A DNA stretch of 38,717 nucleotides, from positions 1-38,717 of the forward strand of contig NZ_JAMTDV010000026.1 of NCBI RefSeq assembly GCF_023806565.1. Reading direction: 5' to 3'. The stretch comes from Accumulibacter sp. Lineage in GTDB: Bacteria > Pseudomonadota > Gammaproteobacteria > Burkholderiales > Rhodocyclaceae. The notes beneath the pieces were generated by a model. The model searched no databases, was not told the DNA's origin, and saw only the letters and a program-made list of their open reading frames with translations. This document shows, piece after piece, positions 16,669 to 27,236 of this stretch. Every line of letters starts with the position of its first letter. The stretch's first letter is position 1. Position numbers and translations under genes: made by a program.

Positions 16669-16728
16669 GCAAGCATTTGCGGGCAGCGTTTGCGGACAGG
16701 CGCTGCGGGGATCGAGGTCCCACCTTCC

Positions 16729-16756
16729 TTGAATACCGATGAGCATCTGCTAGACT
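16729..16756 (+). promoter_or_regulatory. Possible promoter of the PatA/PatG-like locus
   Basis: TTGAAT (16729-16734), a 16-base spacer, and TAGACT (16751-16756) fit a weak sigma-70 promoter. The remaining 280 bases before the subtilisin gene hold only one doubtful short frame. Given the chance frequency of such matches, this is tentative. Confidence 0.3.
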
Positions 16757-17035
16757 GAACCACGTTGTTGAGACGTCAGATACTGATGCGCTTGCCTGCG
16801 CAACCTGCCACAAAGCGGCGGAGCCAGTGGTCGAGTCACGGCACGCTCGCGGGCAGGGTGGCGTACTGTTGGAGGCCGGCGGCTGCAGCCTTGCAGGATG
16901 CATCAGCAGATCCCGGGGACCGGAGAGAGCCGGATATGGTCTCGCCGGCTATGATCCGAGGGCCTGTTGCCGAGCTGCGGACACTGGAAGCTCGGCCGTG
17001 CCGGAAGAGCACGGATTGCCAAGGAGTAGCGCCTG

Positions 17036-17917
17036 ATGCCTGTAACTCCTTTGGAACTGGTGGGACTCAGCAGCCTGATGGAGCGGACCGCCGGTAGGTC
17101 CAGCGTAAGGATCGGACTGATTGATGGTCCGGTCCTCGCCCGCCATCCCGACCTGGTGAGCGAGAACGTCAGCGAGCTTTCTGGAAGCTTCGCCGGCGCA
17201 TGCTCGCGGCCGAGCAGTGTCGCCTGCCTGCATGGGACTTTCATCGCCGGAATCTTGGCCGGCAAGCGGGGTTCGCCGGCCCCCGCCATTTGTCCGGGCT
17301 GCATCCTGCTGGTCCGCCCGATCTTTGCCGAGACGCCTCGCGGAACGGAATTGATGCCGCGAGCAGCGGCCTGGGAGCTCGCGGCAGCCATCATCGAGTG
17401 CATCGACGCAGGTGCGAGAGTGGTGAACCTGAGCCTCGCGGTTGCTTCTGCGTCCGTACGGGACGAGCAGGTGCTCGATAACGCGCTTGATCAGGCACTG
17501 CGGCGAGGCGTACTGGTGGTCGCGGCCGCGGGGAATCAGGGCACCCTCGGAAGCTCCCCGATCACCCGTCACGCATGGGTGCTGCCGGTAGCAGCCTGCG
17601 ACCGGCGCGGACACCCGACCAACGATTCCAATCTCGGCAGTTCGATCGGCAGGCGCGGCCTCGCTGCCCCGGGGCAAGCAATCACGAGTCTTGGTGCGCA
17701 AGGGCAGCCGCTGGAGTTGGGCGGAACGAGTGTGGCCACGCCTTTCGTGACCGGTGCGATTGCGCTCCTTTGTTCCGAGTTCCCCGCCGCGACGGCAGCG
17801 GAGATCAAGTTGGCGCTGGCCAATGCGCATGGCGCACGCAGGCCTGCGGTCGTCCCACCGCTACTGGACGCCGCTGCGGCCCACCGAATCTTGCAGACAG
17901 CAACAGGGAGGAGGTGA
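17036..17917 (+). CDS. PatA-type subtilisin-like serine protease (S8)
   Basis: A 293-residue subtilase with a complete catalytic set: Asp30 in GLIDGPV, His66 in CLHGTFIAGI, oxyanion Asn167 in AAAGNQG, and Ser232 in GGTSVATPF. It has no signal peptide and no propeptide, so it should act in the cytoplasm, which fits the cyanobactin maturation proteases (PatA/PatG family) better than secreted subtilisins. C56 and C64 flank the His region and C86/C89 form a CPGC pair. The ATG has AAGGAG 10 bases upstream. It is the first of four closely spaced genes, with the gene for the 72-residue protein starting 5 bases after its stop. Confidence 0.9.
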   Translation: MPVTPLELVGLSSLMERTAGRSSVRIGLIDGPVLARHPDLVSENVSELSGSFAGACSRPSSVACLHGTFIAGILAGKRGSPAPAICPGCILLVRPIFAETPRGTELMPRAAAWELAAAIIECIDAGARVVNLSLAVASASVRDEQVLDNALDQALRRGVLVVAAAGNQGTLGSSPITRHAWVLPVAACDRRGHPTNDSNLGSSIGRRGLAAPGQAITSLGAQGQPLELGGTSVATPFVTGAIALLCSEFPAATAAEIKLALANAHGARRPAVVPPLLDAAAAHRILQTATGRR

Positions 17918-17922
17918 ATTGA

Positions 17923-18141
17923 ATGTCATCGGCGAGTGGCGGCGAAGCCGCCGACAAGGAGGAGTTTTCGCGCCACCAGATACGTCTGCCGGGGTTCATG
18001 GGCGAGGAGCCGGTCGGCCTCGGCGAGGTGATCAAAAGGGCGACCTCGTACCTTGGCGTGACCGCTTGCGACAGCTGCGAACACCGTGCAACTGTACTCA
18101 ACCGCTGGCTCGCTTTCACCGGCTCGCGGAAAGGCAGGTAG
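17923..18141 (+). CDS. Small CxxC protein of the PatA/PatG-like locus
   Basis: A 72-residue protein. The ribosome site GGGAGGAGG overlaps the stop codon of the subtilisin gene, so it is almost certainly cotranslated. The core reads VGLGEVIKRATSYLGV, then CDSCEHRATVLNRWLAF, with a CxxC pair followed by a helical R-x-LNRW segment. I recall this LGxVIKRxT-C-x-x-C-xxRAxxLNRW pattern in many uncharacterised small proteins, but know no function for it. The first 25 residues (SSASGGEAADKEEFSRHQIR) are polar, and LPGFM echoes the IPGF motif of the 153-residue protein. It may be a substrate, a leader-binding partner, or a metal-binding helper. Confidence 0.8.
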   Translation: MSSASGGEAADKEEFSRHQIRLPGFMGEEPVGLGEVIKRATSYLGVTACDSCEHRATVLNRWLAFTGSRKGR

Positions 18142-18209
18142 GAACGGCTTTGGTTGCGAGCCGGCATTTTCAGCGTACGCAACCGTCTGTCAACCGAAGG
18201 AGGGTAGGC

Positions 18210-19151
18210 ATGGATGAACAACGGGAGACTCCGTCATCAGGTTGGCCGGACAGCGCAAGCGACGCACGTTCCGGCGAACTTTCACGAGGGGCAGGCGCAG
18301 AGAGGTCGATCGCACCACAGGCAGCAGACGGACCCGCCTGCTGTGGGCAGCTTGCCGACATCAGTCCAAATGGTCGATTGGTAGCCTCTTACGTATATGC
18401 GGTCGGGCGCGTCGAGGCCCGTTTCCCGACGTTGTCCTCGGAAAAGGAATTCGCGCAGGCGGCCGGACGGGCGGATACCGCCGGCAAGACGGATCAGCAG
18501 ACCTTCTACACCGTTCTCTCGAAGCACGAGAATCGCTACCTGGTTCGTCAGTTGTGCTGGGTCCTTCGCATCCAGGGGCTGGAGACCTATCTGCTGCAAC
18601 CGCGCGCACTCGCCGATATCGATCTGCTGGTCGACGCGATCCATCCGGATCGCAGCGCCAACGACATCGACGTCGTGATCGGCGTTCGCGGTCCGATTGC
18701 ACCACCGGAAATGTGCAACGGGCTGATGGTCCCGCTGGTGGCCTTCGACCAGATCTATTCGTTCGACTGCGACGCCCTGGTCAAGGCCATTCCGCGCCCA
18801 GAGGCCGCGCTCGCCGAGCGCTTCGAACCGGCGGCCAGGGAGCTGTTCCACCGCATCATGCAACTGACCGACAACGCCGGGGCGAGCGACGAGCACCGTG
18901 CCTTGAACTATCTCGCGATGCGCTATCCGGCGATCTACTGGAAAGCCGCCGAACAATTCGGCCGCGACTTTTCGCTGACCAGGGTCGAAGTGCGTCCATC
19001 GGCGCTGAGCGGTACGCGCAGGATCGTCGATGCCATCTTTTCGTATACCAATCGCAACACCGATTTCACGGAGAAGTTTTCGGTTCGCGTCGACATTGGC
19101 GAGGAGTTTCCGTTCCTCGTGACCAAGCTTTCGCCGTGCTTCGACTTCTAG
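18210..19151 (+). CDS. Protein resembling the C-terminal region of cyanobactin protease PatG
   Basis: A 313-residue protein with ATG at 18210 after GAAGGAGGG. From about residue 56 it reads VASYVYAVGRVEARFPTLSSEKEF, ENRYLVRQLCWVLRIQGLETY, VVIGVRGPIAPPEMCNG and FDQIYSFD, which I recognise as the conserved region that follows the subtilisin domain in PatG-type cyanobactin macrocyclases. Here it is a separate protein from the protease, which suggests a split PatG. Residues 1-50 are low-complexity and polar, with a CCG motif at 44-46. There is no signal peptide or membrane span. The function of this domain is not known; recognition or delivery of the substrate is plausible. Confidence 0.82.
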   Translation: MDEQRETPSSGWPDSASDARSGELSRGAGAERSIAPQAADGPACCGQLADISPNGRLVASYVYAVGRVEARFPTLSSEKEFAQAAGRADTAGKTDQQTFYTVLSKHENRYLVRQLCWVLRIQGLETYLLQPRALADIDLLVDAIHPDRSANDIDVVIGVRGPIAPPEMCNGLMVPLVAFDQIYSFDCDALVKAIPRPEAALAERFEPAARELFHRIMQLTDNAGASDEHRALNYLAMRYPAIYWKAAEQFGRDFSLTRVEVRPSALSGTRRIVDAIFSYTNRNTDFTEKFSVRVDIGEEFPFLVTKLSPCFDF

Positions 19152-19178
19152 CCGTGATCGGGAACCGGGAGATCTGAA

Positions 19179-19640
19179 ATGACCGAGATGCGTATACCCG
19201 GGTTCACCGCGAGTGCATCGCTCCACCCGACGACCAGGCATCACTGCGCTTCACCACTCGCAGCCGCTGCGGGCGAGCCGATCGCACCACAGATGGAAAT
19301 GCCCGACCCGAGCGACACTCACGATCAACCGCCCATCCACTTTCACCCTCCACCGCGAGATGACCGACCGCCGTGGTTCCTGGGCGACAACCGGCCGCCT
19401 TGGGCCGGGAGCGATGGCGGAAGCGGGGGTGGGGGCAGTGGCGCGGGATCGGGCGCGAGCGCTTTCGACGAGTGTGTCGAAGACTGCAGGTTCTGGTATC
19501 GAGCAGACAACCGTTTGTGTAACCTGCTCTTAGATGACGACGCCAAGAGCAAATGTGCCGGCACCGCTGGCGACAATTTTGCGAAGTGCTGGTTGAGATG
19601 TAAAGAAGAGAAAAAGCCGTGGTGGTGGCCTTTTGGTTAA
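19179..19640 (+). CDS. Cys-rich protein with IPGFTA N-terminus, candidate substrate of the PatA/PatG-like locus
   Basis: A 153-residue protein with three zones. Residues 4-15 read MRIPGFTASASL, a motif I recall at the start of many small proteins next to PatA-like proteases. Residues 36-95 are rich in Pro (PPIHFHPPPRDDRPPW) and then Gly/Ser. Residues 96-141 contain six Cys: C99-x3-C103, C114, C126 and C137-x3-C141. The twin Cx3C spacing is typical of disulfide-linked helical hairpins (alpha-hairpinin or CHCH-like). The tail is KKPWWWPFG. It starts 27 bases after the PatG-like gene with GGGAGA. A leader-linker-core layout would fit a processed precursor, which is inference. Confidence 0.78.
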   Translation: MTEMRIPGFTASASLHPTTRHHCASPLAAAAGEPIAPQMEMPDPSDTHDQPPIHFHPPPRDDRPPWFLGDNRPPWAGSDGGSGGGGSGAGSGASAFDECVEDCRFWYRADNRLCNLLLDDDAKSKCAGTAGDNFAKCWLRCKEEKKPWWWPFG

Positions 19641-19696
19641 GAACGTTCAGTGAATGGGCGCGAGGTTTCCTGTAAGTGCAGCGTTTCCCATGCGGT

Positions 19697-19722
19697 GTGT
19701 CGGGATACGAACTCCCGGACAC
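19697..19722. terminator. Hairpin between convergent genes
   Basis: GTGTCGGGA (19697-19705) pairs with TCCCGGACAC (19713-19722) with one bulged G and a 7-base loop. It lies between the ends of the Cys-rich gene and the MBL gene. Neither strand has a T-run, so its terminator role is uncertain. Confidence 0.35.
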
Positions 19723-19727
19723 TGCCG

Positions 19728-20642
19728 CTAGGCGGCCAGCAGCACGCCATCGACCTCGCGCAGCGTTCCCACCCGGATCAGGTCCCGCGCCAGCCATCGC
19801 GCCAGTTCCTCGTTGCTGTGGTTCAGATAGCGCGCATTGACGCTCCGGCAGAAGCTTAGCCCGGCAAGGAAATCGGGCAGATCGGCGCGCCGGAGTTGCC
19901 TCCGTTCGAGCAGGGCGAATGCGAGAATCACCTTGAGCGCATGCCTCGCCAGCAACTCGACATCCTGTTCGAAAGCGGCAAGTTTCCGATAGGCGCGCTC
20001 GAACGCATCATCGACGTCGACGAACGGTGCGCCATGACCCGGGATCACCACGTCGACCGGCAGGCGGGCGAGCGTATCCAGCGTGTCGCGGGCAGCTTTC
20101 AGCCCGCCGCCGTCCTCGGGGTGCCCGAGCAGTTCCGAAAAGATCACGCCGAAGCCGTTGCGCCACAAGGCATCGCCCGAGATCAGCAGGCGACGCTCCG
20201 GGTTGTGGAAGGCGAGCGCGTCCATGTCGTGCCCGGGCACCGCGATGGCGCGCCAGTTGAGGCCACCGAGTTCGATTTCCTCGCCGGCGGCGAGTGTCGC
20301 ATCGTGGCGGAAGCGCGCCGCCGACTGGCCCAGCGGCGAGAGCAGCAGCGCTTCCTGATCCCACTCGGCAATCGTCGCGTCGATGCCTTGGGGAACGATC
20401 ACCTGGCAAGCGAAGGCATCGGCCAGCGCGGCATTGCCGCCTATGTGATCGGAATGCGAGTGGGTGTTCAGCAGCCGGGTCAGGCGCCGGCCGGCCAGCG
20501 CGCTTGCGAGCAGGGCGACCGTCTGGGCGGCGTGCGTCACGTAGCCGCTGTCGATCAGCGCCGCCTGCCCGCCCTCGAGGAAGAGCACGTTGTTCGACGA
20601 CAGCCAGCCGCGCTCGAGGACCAGCAGGCTCGCGGGAAGCAT
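19728..20642 (-). CDS. Metallo-beta-lactamase-fold hydrolase
   Basis: A 304-residue MBL-fold protein with the dinuclear metal motif NTHSHSDHIGG (HxHxDH), later ligands in AVPGHDMDAL, ISGDALW and IPGHGAP. The order and spacing fit the glyoxalase II-like/thioesterase branch, so a hydrolysed thioester or lactone is plausible, though the substrate is unknown. The C-terminal third is helical. The ATG shares its A with the stop of the preceding small gene (TGATG), so translation is coupled. It is the last gene of the leucine catabolic operon, where it may hydrolyse an acyl-CoA or acyl-glutathione intermediate (inference). Confidence 0.88.
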   Translation of the reverse strand: MLPASLLVLERGWLSSNNVLFLEGGQAALIDSGYVTHAAQTVALLASALAGRRLTRLLNTHSHSDHIGGNAALADAFACQVIVPQGIDATIAEWDQEALLLSPLGQSAARFRHDATLAAGEEIELGGLNWRAIAVPGHDMDALAFHNPERRLLISGDALWRNGFGVIFSELLGHPEDGGGLKAARDTLDTLARLPVDVVIPGHGAPFVDVDDAFERAYRKLAAFEQDVELLARHALKVILAFALLERRQLRRADLPDFLAGLSFCRSVNARYLNHSNEELARWLARDLIRVGTLREVDGVLLAA

Positions 20643-20833
20643 CAGTTCCGGTGCGGCGGATCGCCGTCTGGCGGTTCGTCGCAAATTCTCTGCGGCCGCA
20701 TTTCCTCGACGACGATCCCCTGGCGAGCCGGCGAAACCGGCAGCGGCGGACGGCCGCAGCCGAGGCAGTAGCCGGAATCGGGGTCTGGCATGCAGATGCC
20801 GACGCAAAGGTATTCGTCCTCGGTTTCGCTCAT
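20642..20833 (-). CDS. Small four-Cys protein, DUF1289-like
   Basis: A 63-residue protein beginning MSETEDEYLCVGIC. Its four Cys, C10, C14, C23 and C26, have the spacing C-x3-C-x8-C-x2-C, the same as in the DUF1289 protein encoded immediately upstream. The pattern suggests a zinc or iron-sulfur site. The ATG at 20833 lies two bases after the upstream stop; an in-frame ATG at 20848 would overlap that gene. No function is known. Confidence 0.75.
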   Translation of the reverse strand: MSETEDEYLCVGICMPDPDSGYCLGCGRPPLPVSPARQGIVVEEMRPQRICDEPPDGDPPHRN

Positions 20834-20835
20834 GG

Positions 20836-21090
20836 TCAACGCTCGCACTCACCACGCAACTCGCCCCCCCAGGCGCCGCCGAGCGGATCGTGCTCGACGC
20901 GGCGGCGCTCGATCGCCAGCAGGATCTGCAGGCGCTGATCGGCTGTCGCCCGACTCCACATCGCGATCTCCCCGATCGTCCGCAGGCAGCCCAGGCACAG
21001 TCCCGTCTGTTCGTCCATCCGGCAGATATTGATGCAGGGCGATGCCACCGGCTGCGGCACCTGTAGCCCTCCCGGACTGGTGGTACTCAT
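20836..21090 (-). CDS. DUF1289 family protein
   Basis: An 84-residue protein with the DUF1289 signature [29 protein letters not shown], seen as SPCINIC, GLCLGC and RTIGEIAMW. The Cys are C19, C23, C32 and C35. The domain is widespread in proteobacteria and is often proposed to bind metal, but its role is unknown. The rest ([18 protein letters not shown]) is helical. The start at 21090 overlaps the mvaB stop by four bases (ATGA), so it is in the leucine operon. The longer in-frame start at 21204 lies inside mvaB and is rejected. Confidence 0.87.
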   Translation of the reverse strand: MSTTSPGGLQVPQPVASPCINICRMDEQTGLCLGCLRTIGEIAMWSRATADQRLQILLAIERRRVEHDPLGGAWGGELRGECER

Positions 21091-22003
21091 CCGGCACTCT
21101 GCCTGGCGAGCAGCGCGCGCGCCACCTTCGACGCCGGTTCGCGCCCGAGGTGAGCGGAAATGAACTCGCCGGCGGCAAGCAGCTTTCCCATCTCGACGCC
21201 GCATTCGATCCCCAGGCCCTGCAGCAGATAGAGCACGTCCTCGCTGGCCACGTTGCCGCTGGCGCCGACGGCGTAGGGGCAGCCGCCGAGTCCGGCGACC
21301 GAACTGTCGAACACCGCCATGCCGAGTTCGAGCGATGCGTAGATGTTGGCGATCGCCATCCCGTAGGTGTCATGATAGTGGCCCGCCAGCCGGTCGATCG
21401 GCACGACCGCTCCGCACGCCTCGATCATCCGCCGGATCGATGCCGGTGTGCCGGCGCCGATGGTATCGCCGAGCGAAATCTCGTGGCAGCCCATGGCGAA
21501 CAGCCGTTCCGCCACCCAGGCCGTTTTCTCCGGATCGACAGCGCCCTCGTAGGGACAGGCGACGACGCACGAGACGTAGCCGCGCAACCGGATTTCGAGG
21601 GCGCTGGCGGCGTCGGCCACGGCGGCGAAGCGCTTCAGGCTCTCGGCGATACTGCAGTTGATGTTCTTCTGCGAGAAGGTTTCCGAAGCCGCTGCGAAGA
21701 TCGCCACCTCCTCTGCGCCTGCCTCGACGGCAGCGTCGAAACCTCTGAGGTTCGGCGTCAGTACAGGATACGACACTTCCGGCCGCCGCGGGTTTGCCAG
21801 CAGCGTACGCAGGACCTCGGAGTTGTCGGCCATCTGCGGCACCCATTGCGGCGACACGAAGGAAGTCGCCTCGATCACCGACAGTCCGGAATCGGCCAGT
21901 CGCTCGATCAGTTCGATCTTGACCGCCGTCGGAACGATCCGCTTCTCGTTCTGCAAACCATCGCGCGGCCCCACCTCGACCAGCTTCACCCGTTGCGGCA
22001 AGC

Positions 22004-22007
<4 letters not shown>
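21087..22007 (-). CDS. mvaB: Hydroxymethylglutaryl-CoA lyase
   Basis: A 306-residue HMG-CoA lyase that splits HMG-CoA into acetoacetate and acetyl-CoA, the final leucine-specific step. Seen: [15 protein letters not shown] near the N-terminus with the catalytic Arg-Asp, the metal-binding [13 protein letters not shown], and the signature [19 protein letters not shown], whose Cys is the catalytic residue. Its start overlaps the end of the biotin carboxylase subunit gene by four bases, as expected for a liu-type operon. Also called liuE in Pseudomonas. Confidence 0.96.
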
Positions 22008-24034
<2,027 letters not shown>

Positions 24035-24088
24035 CGAGCAACCTTTCGCCGGTTGATTAGCTGGCCCCCGTCCCCGGTGATCAGCATC

Positions 24089-24883
24089 TCAGTCGCTGGC
24101 CCAGTCGGGCTGCCGTTTTTCGAGAAAGGCCGCCAGTCCCTCCCTCCCCTCGGCACTGGCGCGCACGCGGGTAATGCGTTGCGCCGTCTCGTCGATCGTC
24201 TCGGCGTCGATCGGCTGACCGGCAACGACGCGGATCAACGCCTTGCACTCGGCCTGCGCGCGCGGACCGTTGGCCAGCAGGCTGTCGACGATTTCGAAGA
24301 TCGCCTCGTCGAGCTGTTCCTCGCCGGGAACGAGCTCGTGCAGCAAGCCGATCCGGTAGGCCTCGGCAGCCGAGAAACGCTCGGCGGTCAGCATGTAGCG
24401 GCGGCTGTAGCGCTCGCCGATCGCCGCCAACACGTACGGGCTGATCACCGCCGGAATGATCCCCAGCTTGACTTCGCTCAGCGCAAACACGGCGTCGTAG
24501 GTTCCGATGGCGATGTCGCAGGCCGCGATCAGCCCGACCCCGCCACCGTAGGCCGGACCCTGGACGCGGGCGAGCGTCGGTTTCGACAGCTCGTTGAGCG
24601 TCGACAGCAACTCGGCGAGCCTCCTGGCGTCGCGCAGATTCTCCTCGGGACTGCAAGCGGCGACGCGCCTCATCCAGTCGAGGTCGGCGCCGGCACAGAA
24701 ACTCTTGCCGGTAGAGGAGAGGACGACCGCACGAACACGCGCGTCGGCCTCGAGTTCGCGCAGGCCATCGGTGATCTCGGCAATCAGTCGCTCGTCGAAG
24801 GCATTGTGCCGCTGCGCCTTGTTCAGCGTCAGTATGCCGACGTTGCCGTCGATTTCGGTCAGTATGGATTGATACTCGCTCAT
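24089..24883 (-). CDS. liuC: Methylglutaconyl-CoA hydratase
   Basis: A 264-residue crotonase-fold enzyme that hydrates 3-methylglutaconyl-CoA to HMG-CoA. Seen: the oxyanion-hole CAGADLDWMRRVAACSPEEN, a form typical of methylglutaconyl hydratases, GPAYGGGVGLIAACDIAI, and LSEVKLGIIPAVISPYVL with its catalytic Glu. Length and placement between the two carboxylase subunits support the call over a general enoyl-CoA hydratase. It starts nine bases after the beta-subunit stop and is translated from ATG at 24883. Confidence 0.94.
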   Translation of the reverse strand: MSEYQSILTEIDGNVGILTLNKAQRHNAFDERLIAEITDGLRELEADARVRAVVLSSTGKSFCAGADLDWMRRVAACSPEENLRDARRLAELLSTLNELSKPTLARVQGPAYGGGVGLIAACDIAIGTYDAVFALSEVKLGIIPAVISPYVLAAIGERYSRRYMLTAERFSAAEAYRIGLLHELVPGEEQLDEAIFEIVDSLLANGPRAQAECKALIRVVAGQPIDAETIDETAQRITRVRASAEGREGLAAFLEKRQPDWASD

Positions 24884-24892
24884 CAGGCTCCC

Positions 24893-26511
<1,619 letters not shown>

Positions 26512-26512
<1 letters not shown>

Positions 26513-27114
26513 CAGAAACCTCCACTGGCCAGCCAGTGCTCGACCTGCGGCAAGCGGTCGACGCCGAAGAAAGGCTCGCCATCGACGATGATGTACGGCG
26601 AGCCGAAGACACCCCTGGCAATCGCCGCTTCGCACTCGGCTTTGAGGCGATCCTTGAGCGCCTGCGACTGCAGCGCGGCGGACAATTCATCGCGGTCCGC
26701 ACCCAGCCGCTCCGCCAGTTCGAGCAACACGCCGAGGTCGGAAACGTCGCTCCCTTCGACGAAGTAGGCACGAAAGACGCTGTGCGCGAAAGTGCGAGCG
26801 GCCTGGCAATCGCGGTCATGCCACCAGTAGTAGGCGCGGGCAGCAGCTTGCGTTGCCAGCGGGAACCTGGCGGGATGCGCGTAGGGCACCTGCAGGAAGC
26901 GCGCCGAGCGGGCAAAATCGCGCAGCGCGTAGTCGCCCTTGAGCGGCACCTTGGTGAGAACCGGCGCGCCGGTCGCCTGCAGCGCCACGCCCATCAGGAA
27001 CGGCCGCCACTTGACTTGGCGCTGAAAGCGCGCCGCCAGTTCGTCGATTTTTTCGGAAGCCAGGTAGCCATAGGGGGACGTGAAATCGAAATAGAACTCG
27101 ATCGGCTGCGGCAT
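26512..27114 (-). CDS. 2-hydroxychromene-2-carboxylate isomerase / DsbA-fold protein
   Basis: A 200-residue DsbA-superfamily protein. [18 protein letters not shown] is the start of HCCA isomerase-like (kappa-class GST) proteins, with the Ser of TSPY replacing the DsbA CxxC. Also seen are [13 protein letters not shown], and [21 protein letters not shown] with the cis-Pro region. Glutathione-dependent isomerisation is the family activity. It is the first gene of the leucine operon and is coupled to liuB by TGATG; such isomerases are not a known leucine-pathway step, so its job there is unclear. The ATG at 27114 has GGAGAA upstream. Confidence 0.9.
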
Positions 27115-27236
27115 GTTGCGTTCTCCTGCTCTGGGTTAAATTTCCTGATCGCTCTCCGGCCGTGGTCTTTCGGCCGGGAACTGCGATCATACCGCTTGCA
27201 GGTGACTTCGATGATGGCGACGTGCCGCTTGCACGG

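Noticed and set aside
16550-16903. 117-codon minus frame overlapping the ilvBN leader
   Set aside because: It spans the ilvBN promoter and has no family features; the shorter Leu/Val-rich frame in another phase fits the attenuator better.
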